From Micromonospora gifhornensis (GTDB lineage Bacteria; Actinomycetota; Actinomycetes; Mycobacteriales; Micromonosporaceae): 64,000 nt of DNA. Under the pieces are notes generated by a model that worked only from the letters and a program-made list of their open reading frames with translations, ran no database searches and had not been told where the DNA came from. Every line of letters begins with the position of its first letter. Within the stretch, counting starts at the first letter, position 1. Made by a program: the position numbers and the translations under genes. The stretch is taken from contig NZ_BOPA01000021.1 in assembly GCF_016863515.1 (NCBI RefSeq), positions 1 through 64,000 of the forward strand, in the 5' to 3' direction. This document shows positions 25,316 through 36,400 of the stretch, in pieces.

Positions 25316-25440
25316 CTCCCACCTCCCGCCGGGTGACCGGCAGCGCGGCGGTGCGGCCGCGCGATCTCCATGAGTCTGCCGCACCGACCGCCGCCAGGCG
25401 AGCGAGGCGGCTCCGCGTGACGGTGCGGCCGGGACGGCTA

Positions 25441-25498
25441 TTGACCGCAGGCGATGATCCGCCTAGCTTCATCAATCAGGAAGGTCTCTTTACTGATT
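25441..25498 (+). promoter_or_regulatory. Chitinase promoter and downstream inverted repeat
   Basis: TTGACC (25441-25446) is 17 bp from TAGCTT (25464-25469). Just downstream, AATCAG (25474-25479) and CTGATT (25493-25498) form an inverted repeat at or after the expected transcript start, 27 bp before the start codon. No convincing DasR dre site is present. Confidence 0.6.
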
Positions 25499-25524
25499 TC
25501 GCTTCATCCCTCGTGGGAGTGCCG

Positions 25525-26862
25525 ATGCGACCGTTCCGCCACCGCCGCCTCACCGCCCTCGTCGCCCTGACCACCCTGCTGATCACCGCCGCGCCGCCGA
25601 GCACCGCCAGCGCGGGCGAGCACCGCCGTACCGGGTACCACCGGGTCGGCTACTTCACCCAGTGGGGCATCTACGGCCGGGCCTTCCCGGTCAAGAAGCT
25701 CGACACCTCGGGTGCGGCCGCCCGGCTCACCCACATCAACTACGCCTTCGGCAACGTCAGCGAGGACGGTCGCTGCTTCGTCGACGGTGGACCGGGCGAG
25801 GGCGACGCCTGGGCCGACTACCAGCGGCCGGTACCGGCCGAGGAGAGCGTCGACGGCGTCGCCGACGCCTGGGGCGAGCCACTCAACGGCAACTTCGGCC
25901 AGCTGGCCAAGCTCAAGGCCAAGCACCCCGACCTCAAGGTGCTGATCTCGCTGGGCGGCTGGAGCTGGTCGACGTACTTCTCCAACGCCGCCCGCACCGA
26001 CGCGAGCCGCAAGGCGTTCGTGGCCTCCTGCATCGACCTCTACCTCAAGGGCAACCTGCCGATCCTCGACGGCGGCAGCGGCGGACCGGGTGCCGCCGCC
26101 GGAGTGTTCGACGGCATCGACCTCGACTGGGAATGGCCGAACTGGCCCGGCGAACCGGGCAACGTGATCCGCCCGGAGGACCGGGAGAACTTCACCAAAC
26201 TGCTCGCCGAGTTCCGCCGGCAACTCGACGCCTACGGTCGCACGACCCGCAGGCACCACCCGCTCACCGCGTTCCTGCCGGCCAACCCGGCGACCATGGA
26301 CGCCGGGTACGAGGGCCGCAAGATCTTCAAGTACCTGGACTTCGCCACGGTGCAGGGTTACGACTTCCACGGCACCTGGGAGACGGTGACCAACCAGCAG
26401 TCGGCGCTGCGGGTGCCGCGCGGCGCTCCGGGCAGCCCGGACTTCTCCGTCGAGGTGGCCGTCGACGGCTGGCTCGCCCGCGGCGCGCCCCGGGCCAAGC
26501 TGGTCCTCGGCATCCCCTACTACGGTCAGGGCTGGACCGGCGTCACCGGCGGCGGCAACGGCCTGTTCCAGCCCGCCACCGGGCCCGCACCGGCCGTGCA
26601 CGGCGCCGGCTACGAGGACTACAAGCAGCTGAAGACCCTGACCGGCAAGGGCTTCGCCGTGCACCGCGACCTGCGCGCCGGGCACGCCTGGCTGTTCGAC
26701 GGTACGACCTTCTGGACGTACGACGATCCGGCGGTGGTGCTGCAGAAGACGCTGTACATCCGGCGGACCGGCCTGGGCGGGGCGATGATCTGGTCGCTGG
26801 ACGGCGACGACGACAACGCCACCCTGACCAGGACGATCAGCCTCGGACTGACGACGCGGTAG
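25525..26862 (+). CDS. Secreted GH18 chitinase
   Basis: A 445-residue extracellular chitinase. A basic signal peptide (MRPFRHRRLTALVALTTLLI) with cleavage near STASAGE leads directly into a GH18 TIM barrel. The catalytic DxxDxDxE motif appears as FDGIDLDWEWPNW with the last Glu as proton donor; the upstream SLGGWSWS strand, the MDAGYEG, the substrate-cleft QGYDFHGTWE and the C-terminal GGAMIWSLDGDD strand are typical of subfamily A, including the chitinase insertion region. There is no carbohydrate-binding module. The start follows GGGAG. Confidence 0.95.
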   Translation: MRPFRHRRLTALVALTTLLITAAPPSTASAGEHRRTGYHRVGYFTQWGIYGRAFPVKKLDTSGAAARLTHINYAFGNVSEDGRCFVDGGPGEGDAWADYQRPVPAEESVDGVADAWGEPLNGNFGQLAKLKAKHPDLKVLISLGGWSWSTYFSNAARTDASRKAFVASCIDLYLKGNLPILDGGSGGPGAAAGVFDGIDLDWEWPNWPGEPGNVIRPEDRENFTKLLAEFRRQLDAYGRTTRRHHPLTAFLPANPATMDAGYEGRKIFKYLDFATVQGYDFHGTWETVTNQQSALRVPRGAPGSPDFSVEVAVDGWLARGAPRAKLVLGIPYYGQGWTGVTGGGNGLFQPATGPAPAVHGAGYEDYKQLKTLTGKGFAVHRDLRAGHAWLFDGTTFWTYDDPAVVLQKTLYIRRTGLGGAMIWSLDGDDDNATLTRTISLGLTTR

Positions 26863-26867
26863 CCGTC

Positions 26868-26902
26868 ACCGGGGCCGGCCGGCATCGCTGGCCGACCCCG
26901 GT
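26868..26902 (+). terminator. Terminator hairpin after the chitinase gene
   Basis: Arms ACCGGGGCCGGCC (26868-26880) and GGCCGACCCCGGT (26890-26902) pair with a single C/A mismatch around a 9-nt loop, 6 bp past the stop. Confidence 0.65.
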
Positions 26903-26921
26903 CTCCGGCTACCATCGCCCG

Positions 26922-27488
26922 ATGGATCTTCGAGGAACGGTCAGCCCTGATCGCCCGCTGCTCGTGCTGGCCCTCGCGGAGGAGGCCGCCCACCTCGATG
27001 CGCGCCTGCCGGTGCTGCTCACCGGCATGGGCAAGGTCAACGCGGCCTCCGCCGTCGCGGCGACCCTGGCCCGCACACCGCTGCCCGCGGCGGTGATCAA
27101 CCTCGGCACCGCCGGCGCACTGCATCCCGGCTGGGCCGGCACCCACGAGGTGGGCAGCGTCCTGCAACACGACCTGGACACCGACTTCCTCCGCCGGTTG
27201 ACCGGTCAGTCCGTCGGCGCGCCGCTGGCCCTCGGCGACGGTCCGGTGCTCGCCACCGGCGACCAGTTCATCGCCGACGACACCGCCCGCGCCGCCCTGG
27301 CCACCCGCGCCCACCTGGTCGACATGGAGGGCTACGCGGTCGCCTCGACCGCCCAGCGGTTCGGCGTACCGGTCCGTCTGATCAAGCAGGTCAGCGACGA
27401 GGCCGGCGACGGGGCGGCGCGTACCTGGCAGGAGTCGGTGGACCACTGCGCCCGGCTGCTCGCCGACTGGGTCCGCGACCACCTCTGA
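26922..27488 (+). CDS. Nucleosidase / purine phosphorylase-like protein
   Basis: A 188-residue protein of the PNP/MTAN (nucleoside phosphorylase) superfamily. TGMGKVNAASAVAATL, INLGTAGALHPGW and the substrate-binding VDMEGYAVASTAQRFGVPVRLIKQVSDEA stretch match MTA/SAH- or futalosine-type nucleosidases, which cleave the N-glycosidic bond of adenine nucleosides. It is shorter than canonical MTAN (about 230). The ATG at 26922 lies 6 nt after TACCAT (26910-26915), so it is likely leaderless. Exact substrate is not resolvable from sequence. Confidence 0.85.
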   Translation: MDLRGTVSPDRPLLVLALAEEAAHLDARLPVLLTGMGKVNAASAVAATLARTPLPAAVINLGTAGALHPGWAGTHEVGSVLQHDLDTDFLRRLTGQSVGAPLALGDGPVLATGDQFIADDTARAALATRAHLVDMEGYAVASTAQRFGVPVRLIKQVSDEAGDGAARTWQESVDHCARLLADWVRDHL

Positions 27489-27533
27489 GCCACCCGGCGG
27501 CGGCCGACGCCACCGGAACGCGACCCGGGCCGG

Positions 27534-29117
27534 TCAGAGCGCCAGGCAGCTGGCCTGGTTGCCGCCCGCCCGCTTGGCCGCGTACATCGCGCTGTCGGCG
27601 TGGCTGATCGCCTGGTCCAGGCAGTACGCCGGGCCGTGGGCGACCCCGACGCTCACCTGCGCCGGCCAGGCGGTCAGGCCGGCGACGGCCTCCACGGTCC
27701 GCTGCGCCACCAGCCGGGCCAGCGTGGCGTCCGCGCCCGGCAGGATGGCGACGAACTCGTCCCCGCCCAACCGCGCCACGAAGTCGCCCTGCCGTACGTT
27801 CGTCGTGAGCAGCTGCGCCACCGCCCGCAGCACGTCGTCGCCGGTGGAATGGCCGAGCGAATCGTTTATGTGCTTGAACCTGTCGATGTCCACGGCCAGC
27901 ACCGCCACGGGGTGGTCGGCGGCGTCGGGACGGGCCAGGTCACGCAGGAACTTGTCGAGACCACGACGGTTCGCCACACCCGTCAGCGGATCGGTCCGCG
28001 CCGCCCGCTCGGCCTGCTCGTGCTGCCACCGCAGCGCGTCGTACGACTGCATCGTCATCGCGGTGTGCAGCCAGTGATGCCGTTGCCGCCACAGCAACTC
28101 GGCGAGGGTGTCGCCGTAGGTGAGCCCGGGCCGCGCACCGGCCGAGCCGGTCGCCGCCAGCAGCACCGCGTGGGTACGGTGCACCGCCGCCGAGATCAGG
28201 CAGTCGGTCTCGGGTGACAGCAGGGCGACGGCCTCCTCGATGACGCGCAGCGCCTCCTCGGGTCGCCCGGACCGGCGCAGCGCGACGGCGTGGAAGGGCC
28301 GGCACAGCAGGATCTCCTGATGCTGTTCGGGCAGGCCGTGGATGCGCAGCAGGTTGGTGTAGCGGGGGATGTCGACGGCCGCACCGGCCGGGTCCTGCCG
28401 GTCGGCGCGGGAGCACGCCTCGTACAGCAGGGCCGAGAGCCGCCACACCTCCGCCTTGGGGCCGGACGCCTCGGCGACCGCCCGCGTCGCGTACTCCTGC
28501 GCGGCGGCGCTGTGCCGTTCCGCCTCGGCGATCCGACCGACCTGGTACAGCTCCAACGCCCAGATCAGGTTGAGTTCGGCGAGGTTGCACAGCCACATCG
28601 CCCGGTTGCCGTTGTCCGGATAGGACGCGTGCCGGGTCGCCTGGTAGGCCGCCTCGAACTGGGGTACGGCCAGTTCGTAGAGGCGAAGCTGGGCGTAGCC
28701 GATCGCGATCCCGGTGTGCGCGTTGCCCGTGATCACCGGGTTGGGTTCGTCGGCCAGCAGGGCGGTTTCCGCGCTGACGAGGTCGCGGAGCACCGCTTCG
28801 ATGTCGTACTCGGCGATGTCCTGACCGCCCAGGCGAAGCCGCCGGGTCGCCCGCAGCGACAGCGCACAGGATCGCCAGCCGGCGCTGCCCTCACGGTCGG
28901 CGGCGGCCAGCATCAGGTCGGCGGCGTCGATCGCGGCCCGCAGGTCACCCAGGCGGGTCAGGGCCACCACGCGGGCGAAGTGCATCGCCGCCGGGCCGTC
29001 GCCGATCTGCCCGGTGGGTTCGCGGAGCGCCGACTCGGCGGCGGTCAACACCTGCGCCGCCCCGCCGGCCTGCGCCTCCTCAAGGAGGCGGAGCGCCCCG
29101 AGGGTCACCTCGTCCAT
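27534..29117 (-). CDS. Diguanylate cyclase (GGDEF) with TPR-like N-terminus
   Basis: A 527-residue cytosolic protein. Residues 1 to about 350 are Ala/Leu-rich helical repeats of TPR type, with no membrane helix, PAS or GAF domain. A GGDEF domain fills about 365-527: the active site GGDEF is intact at residues 451-455 and a product-binding I-site RQGD lies five residues upstream (442-445). It should make c-di-GMP with feedback inhibition, and the TPR region probably senses a protein partner. The start at 29117 follows GGAGG. It is convergent with the nucleosidase gene. Confidence 0.92.
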   Translation of the reverse strand: MDEVTLGALRLLEEAQAGGAAQVLTAAESALREPTGQIGDGPAAMHFARVVALTRLGDLRAAIDAADLMLAAADREGSAGWRSCALSLRATRRLRLGGQDIAEYDIEAVLRDLVSAETALLADEPNPVITGNAHTGIAIGYAQLRLYELAVPQFEAAYQATRHASYPDNGNRAMWLCNLAELNLIWALELYQVGRIAEAERHSAAAQEYATRAVAEASGPKAEVWRLSALLYEACSRADRQDPAGAAVDIPRYTNLLRIHGLPEQHQEILLCRPFHAVALRRSGRPEEALRVIEEAVALLSPETDCLISAAVHRTHAVLLAATGSAGARPGLTYGDTLAELLWRQRHHWLHTAMTMQSYDALRWQHEQAERAARTDPLTGVANRRGLDKFLRDLARPDAADHPVAVLAVDIDRFKHINDSLGHSTGDDVLRAVAQLLTTNVRQGDFVARLGGDEFVAILPGADATLARLVAQRTVEAVAGLTAWPAQVSVGVAHGPAYCLDQAISHADSAMYAAKRAGGNQASCLAL

Positions 29118-29226
29118 GCGGCCTCCGCACCGGCCAGGTAGGAAATCAGCCCGATGGTACGGCAACGGCCTCAGTTCGGGGAGCCACCGACATCGACAAC
29201 TGGGGACCGTCCAGGCGCGACAGTTG

Positions 29227-29754
29227 TCATTCCGGTGACGGGGGCGGTGGCAACGGCAGTTCGACGGCGGCGGGCTCACCGAGCCGTACCGCGGAGTGGG
29301 CCGGTGGCTGCTTCTCGGCCCGGGGCAGCCGGCTGTGCACCCGGCCTCGTCCGGTCGGATCCGGCCGGGCGGTCACCTCGCAGGTCACCATCTGGATCGG
29401 TGGCGGCGGTGGGGTGAAGCGGCCGGTGCCCCATCGCAGCCAGAGCGGTATCCGTCCGGCTTCCGCCTCGGCGAGCAGCTTCTCCCAGGTGCGGCGGCGC
29501 GTGCCGTGGTCGATCTCGACGACGACCGGTGGCCCGTCGGGGCGGGCACAGGCCACGTCGAGCACCGACTGCTGGGCGGACATCGGCGGCGGCAGCGGCA
29601 GCACGCTCGGCGCCCGCCGGTAGACCCGCCAGCCGCGCCCCTGCGCCCAGTCGGCCACGGTGTCGACCAACAGCGCGGTGACCTGGTCAGTGGTCAGATC
29701 GGTGAAGACGAGCCGGTCGACCCGCTCCGCCAGCCACTGCCCCTCCTCGCCCAC
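29227..29754 (-). CDS. Hypothetical protein
   Basis: A 175-residue protein I do not recognise. The first half is helical and acidic; the middle SVLDVACARPDGPPVVVEID followed by an Arg/Trp/Lys-rich helix vaguely recalls a PD-(D/E)XK nuclease core, but the match is too weak to assign. The C-terminal third is rich in Pro and Arg and probably disordered. Codon bias is like that of its neighbours, supporting real coding. The GTG start at 29754 has GAGG-like sequence only inside the gene, so the start is uncertain. An 8-bp inverted repeat (29195-29202 with 29221-29228) covers its stop. Confidence 0.6.
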   Translation of the reverse strand: MGEEGQWLAERVDRLVFTDLTTDQVTALLVDTVADWAQGRGWRVYRRAPSVLPLPPPMSAQQSVLDVACARPDGPPVVVEIDHGTRRRTWEKLLAEAEAGRIPLWLRWGTGRFTPPPPPIQMVTCEVTARPDPTGRGRVHSRLPRAEKQPPAHSAVRLGEPAAVELPLPPPPSPE

Positions 29755-29796
29755 CCCCGCAGCCTAACCACTCCCCCATTCCCACCCCGCCCACTG

Positions 29797-29854
29797 GTTG
29801 TGGCAGTGGAGTTGGTCGGCACCCGATGATGCGGACCAGCTCCACTGCCACAAC
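29797..29854. repeat. Long inverted repeat between genes
   Basis: Two 21-nt arms (29797-29817 and 29834-29854) are complementary except for one position and enclose 16 nt; the outer 15 bp pair perfectly. It lies between two - strand genes, 17 bp after the stop of the VOC gene at 29871, and would act as a terminator for it. Its size and neat ends also suit a short dispersed repeat. Confidence 0.6.
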
Positions 29855-29870
29855 GACGGCTGCGGTGGGT

Positions 29871-30281
29871 TCAGGGCACCTGTTGGATGCGGACGAGGTT
29901 GCCGGCGGGGTCGCGTACGGCGCAGTCGCGTCGCCCGTACGGCTGGTCGGTCGGCTCCTGGACCACCTCGACGTCGGCGGCCTGCAGCCGGTCGAAGGTC
30001 TTGTCCAGCTCCGGGGTGGCCAACAGGATGCCGGCGTAGGTGCCCTTGGCCATCATCTCGGCGATGGTGGCACGTTCCTCGGCGGTGATGCCGGGATCGA
30101 CCGCCGGCGGCGTCAGGACGATGGAGGTGTCGGGCTGCCCGGGCGGACCGACGGTGATCCAGCGCATCCCACCGTGCCCCACGTCGAGGCGGACCTCGAA
30201 GCCGAGGACGTCGCGGTAGAAGGTCAGTGCCGCCTCCGGGTCGGTGTGCGGCAGGAAGCTCGCGTTGATGGTGATGTTCAT
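29871..30281 (-). CDS. VOC (glyoxalase/bleomycin-resistance) family protein
   Basis: A 136-residue protein with two beta-alpha-beta-beta-beta VOC modules: NASFLPHTDPEAALTFYRDV LGFEVRLDVGHGG in the first and TFDRLQAADVEVVQEPTDQPYGRRDCAVRDPAGNLVRIQQ in the second. Members are metal-dependent lyases/dioxygenases or drug-sequestering proteins. The start at 30281 begins MNITINAS. It lies 58 bp downstream of the UvrA-like gene and shares its strand, so the AraC regulator, UvrA-like protein and VOC protein probably form one unit devoted to resistance to a small molecule. Confidence 0.9.
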   Translation of the reverse strand: MNITINASFLPHTDPEAALTFYRDVLGFEVRLDVGHGGMRWITVGPPGQPDTSIVLTPPAVDPGITAEERATIAEMMAKGTYAGILLATPELDKTFDRLQAADVEVVQEPTDQPYGRRDCAVRDPAGNLVRIQQVP

Positions 30282-30339
30282 GCTGGTCACGCTAATCGCG
30301 CCCGGACCGGTGCGGCTTCTCGATTCCTGACCACCTGCC

Positions 30340-32724
<2,385 letters not shown>

Positions 32725-32761
32725 CGATCTCTCCATCCCCGTAAGCGTTCGTGTGCGCCGG

Positions 32762-33208
32762 TCACGCTAGCTGCGGCCGGCCCGCCGACGCTTCTCGAAT
32801 CCTGATCGGCCGGGTCACCTGCTTCGACACGCACGCGGGCAGCTCGGCGGCGCCGGCGAGCGCCTGACGCCGGTAGGCGCTCGGCGGCACGCCGACCAAC
32901 TCGGTGAACCTGGTGCTGAACGTGCCCAACGAGCCACAACCGACCGCGAAACAGACGTCGGTGACGCTGAGGTCGCCGCGACGCAGCAGCGCCATCGCCC
33001 GCTCGATGCGCCGGGTCATCAGATAGGAGTACGGCGACTCGCCGTAGGCGAGCCGGAACTGGCGGCTGAGGTGACCGGCCGACATGTTCACCCCACGGGC
33101 GAGCGCCTCGACGTCGAGCGGCTGAGCGTACTCACGATCGATCCGGTCCCGGACCCGACGCAGCCGAGCCAGGTCCCGTAGCTGCTCGGCCGAGGCTCTG
33201 CTGGTCAC
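32762..33208 (-). CDS. AraC-family helix-turn-helix transcriptional regulator
   Basis: A 148-residue regulator consisting of little more than the AraC DNA-binding domain, with no sugar-binding jelly-roll domain. The two HTH units are LDVEALARGVNMSAGHLSRQF and LSVTDVCFAVGCGSLGTFSTRF, ending in VGVPPSAYRR. The GTG at 33208 (MTSRASAEQL) is preferred; an in-frame start at 33232 would add eight residues. It precedes the UvrA-like and VOC genes on the same strand and is the natural candidate to switch on that cassette. Confidence 0.9.
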   Translation of the reverse strand: MTSRASAEQLRDLARLRRVRDRIDREYAQPLDVEALARGVNMSAGHLSRQFRLAYGESPYSYLMTRRIERAMALLRRGDLSVTDVCFAVGCGSLGTFSTRFTELVGVPPSAYRRQALAGAAELPACVSKQVTRPIRIREASAGRPQLA

Positions 33209-33332
33209 CCGCGGAATCGTGCCACGGCGCACCGACAGTTGCCCACTTCCGGCGACGGCCCCGCCGTGTCGTCTTCATGCCGGCCGGTGGCGAGGGGTCA
33301 AGAACCGGATCGCGCAGGTGAGGCGAAGACAC

Positions 33333-33344
33333 CAAAAGGTTTTG
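33333..33344. promoter_or_regulatory. AT-rich inverted repeat upstream of the carboxylase gene
   Basis: CAAAA-GG-TTTTG, extended by ACA and TGT across a bulge, is the only AT-rich patch in the 276-bp gap 33209-33484 between divergent genes. It is about 140 bp before the carboxylase start and could be an operator. A promoter could not be fixed with confidence; the rest of the gap shows nothing definite. Confidence 0.35.
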
Positions 33345-33484
33345 TGTGGTTCCTACAACCGGGCCGCGCAGGGTTGGGCGGTTACGGCATGGCGCTGCCC
33401 GCTCTCAGGCAGAACAGTGTTCACTGCCGGGGCTGCCATCCTCGGCGCACCGTACGTCACAGGTCTACCGGAGGGGTCGGTCGG

Positions 33485-36400
33485 GTGTTCAGCCGTATCG
33501 CCATCGTCAACCGTGGTGAGGCCGCCATGCGGCTCATTCACGCGGCCCGAGAACTGGCTGCGCAGACCGGGACACGGATCGAGACCGTCGCCCTCTATAC
33601 CGACGTCGACCGCACCGCCACATTCGTACGCGAGGCGGACCTGGCCTACGATCTCGGCCCCGCCTCCGCGCGGCCATACCTCAACCTGGCGACCCTGGAG
33701 CGCGCCCTGGTGGCGACCGGGGCCGACGCGGCGTGGGTCGGTTGGGGCTTCGTCGCCGAGGATCCGGCCTTCGCGGAGTTGTGCGAGAAGATCGGTGTCA
33801 CCTTCATCGGTCCGAGCCCGGAGGCGATGCGCCAACTCGGCGACAAGATCGGTGCGAAGCTGCTCGCCGAGCAGGTCGGTGTGCCGGTCGCGCCGTGGAG
33901 CCGGGGCGCGGTGGAGAACCTCAACGCCGCGCGGGCCGCGGCTGCCGAGATCGGCTACCCGCTGATGCTCAAGGCGACCGCCGGCGGTGGCGGGCGCGGC
34001 ATCCGGGTGATCACCAGCGAGGCCGAGCTGGCCGACGCGTACGAGCGCACCAGCCAGGAGGCGGCGCGGGCCTTCGGCAGCGGCGTGGTCTTCCTGGAGC
34101 GCCTGGTCACCGGCGCCCGGCACGTCGAGGTCCAGGTGATCGCCGACGGTCAGGGCACCGCCTGGGCGCTGGGCGTACGCGACTGCTCGGTGCAGCGGCG
34201 CAACCAGAAGATCATCGAGGAGTCGGCCTCGCCGGTCCTCAGCACGGAGCAGGCCGCCGAGCTCAAGGCGTCGGCCGAGCGGCTGGCGCTGGCCGTCGGC
34301 TACCGGGGAGCGGCGACCGTCGAGTTCCTCTACCACCCCGGTGACCGGCTGTTCGCCTTCCTGGAGGTCAACACCCGGCTCCAGGTCGAGCACCCGATCA
34401 CCGAGTCCACCACCGGCTTCGACCTGGTGAAGGCACAGCTGTGGGTGGCGGCGGGTCGACGGCTGGAGGGCGAGGCGCCCGTCGAGCGGGGGCACGCCAT
34501 CGAGGCCCGGCTCAACGCCGAGGATCCCGACCGCGATTTCGCCCCCTCCCCCGGCCGGGTTGCCCGGCTGGACCTGCCCGCCGGGCCGGGCATCCGGGTG
34601 GACACCGGCATCAGCGAGGGTGACACCATCCCCGCCGACTTCGACTCGATGATCGCGAAGATCATCGCCTACGGTCGGGACCGCGACGAGGCGCTCGGTC
34701 GACTCCGTCGGGCGATGGCCGAGACCACGGTGATCATCGAGGGTGGCGCGACGAACAAGAGCTTCGTGCTCGACCTGCTCGACCAGCCCGAGGTGATCGA
34801 CGCCAGCGCGGACACCGGCTGGATCGACCGGGTCCGTGGTGCCGGTGGGCTCGTCGGGCACCGGCACTCCGCCGTCGCCCTGGCCGCCGCCGCCATCGAG
34901 GCGTACGAGGAAGAGGAAAGCGGCGAGCGGCACCGGCTGCTGGCCACGGCGGCCGGCGGACGCCCGCAGGTGCAGCACGTCGGCGGCCGACCGTTGGACC
35001 TCAAGCTGCGCGGCGTCGGCTACCGCATGCGGGTGGCGCGTACCGGTGCGCACCGGTTCCGCGTCGGGATCGAGGCCGGCGGCGAGGTCCGTACCGCGGA
35101 CGTCGAACTCGACCGTTTCGACAGACACACCGGGCAGATCGTCGTCAACGGCGCTCAGCACCGCCTGCTCACCGCCACGCACGGGCCGATCCACCTGGTC
35201 GAGGTGGACGGGGTGACGCACCGGGTCAGCCGGGACGAGGGCGGCGTGCTCCGGGCACCCATGCCCGCGCTTGTCGTCGCCACCCCGTTGGCGGTGGGCG
35301 CGGAGGTCGAGGCGGGCGCGCCGGTGCTGGTGCTGGAAGCCATGAAGATGGAGACGGTGCTGCGGGCGCCGTTCCGGGCGCGGCTCAAGGAGTGCGCGGT
35401 CTCGGTGGGCAGTCAGGTGGAGGCGGGCGCGCCGCTGCTGCGGCTGGACCCGATCGCCGACGACGACGCCGAGCCCGGTGCCGAGACGGCCGGCCCTGCC
35501 GTCGAACTGGATCTGCCGACCGCCCCCGGGCAGGTCCCGGCGCTGGCTCGCGCCCGACGCGGCCAGGAGGATCTGCGTGGTCTGCTGCTCGGCTTCGACG
35601 TCGACCCGCACAACGACCGGCGGGTGCTCGACGACTACCTGGTCGCCCGGCAGGAGGCCACCGAGGACGGTCACCGGCCGCTGGCCGAGGAGATGGACCT
35701 GCTCAACGTCTTCGCCGACCTCGCCGAGCTGAGCCGCAACCGTCCCACCGGCGAGGACGGCGGCAGCGCCCACGTGCACAGCGACCGGGAGTACTTCCAC
35801 ACCTACCTGCAGAGCCTCGACGTGGAGCGGGCCGGCCTGCCGGCCACCTTCCAGGGCAAGCTGGCCCGGGCCCTCGCCCACTACGGCGTGACCGAACTGG
35901 ACCGTTGCGGCGATCTCGAATCCGCCGTCTTCCGGATCTTCCTCGCCCAGCAGCGGGCCGCCGCCGACGCCGCCGTCGTCACGGCGTTGCTGCGCGCGTG
36001 GCTTCAGGAGCCGCCGCCGGAGGAGTCGCTGCGCGAGCCGATCGGTCTGGCCCTGGAGCGACTGCTGGCCGCCACGCAGGTCCGCTTCCCGGTGATCGCC
36101 GACCTCGCCCGGGGAGTGGTCTTCGCCTGGTTCGCCCAACCGCTGCTGCGTCGCAACCGGGCCCGCGTCTACGCGGAGGTCCGCAAGCACCTGCGTCACC
36201 TGGACGCCCACCCGGACGCGCCGGACCGGGCCGACCGGATCGCCGCGATGGTCCGCAGCACCGAGCCGCTGGTCCGCCTGCTCGGCCAGCGTCTGCTGCG
36301 CGACCACCTCGACAACACGGTGATGCTGGAGGTGCTGACCCGCCGGTACTACGGCAACAAGCAGCTCATCGGCGTACGCGCCCACGAGGTGGGTGGCTGC

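Noticed and set aside
25474-25498. Possible DasR (dre) site upstream of the chitinase
   Set aside because: The dyad AATCAG..CTGATT does not match the ACTGGTCTAGACCAGT-like dre consensus; only the inverted repeat itself is reported.
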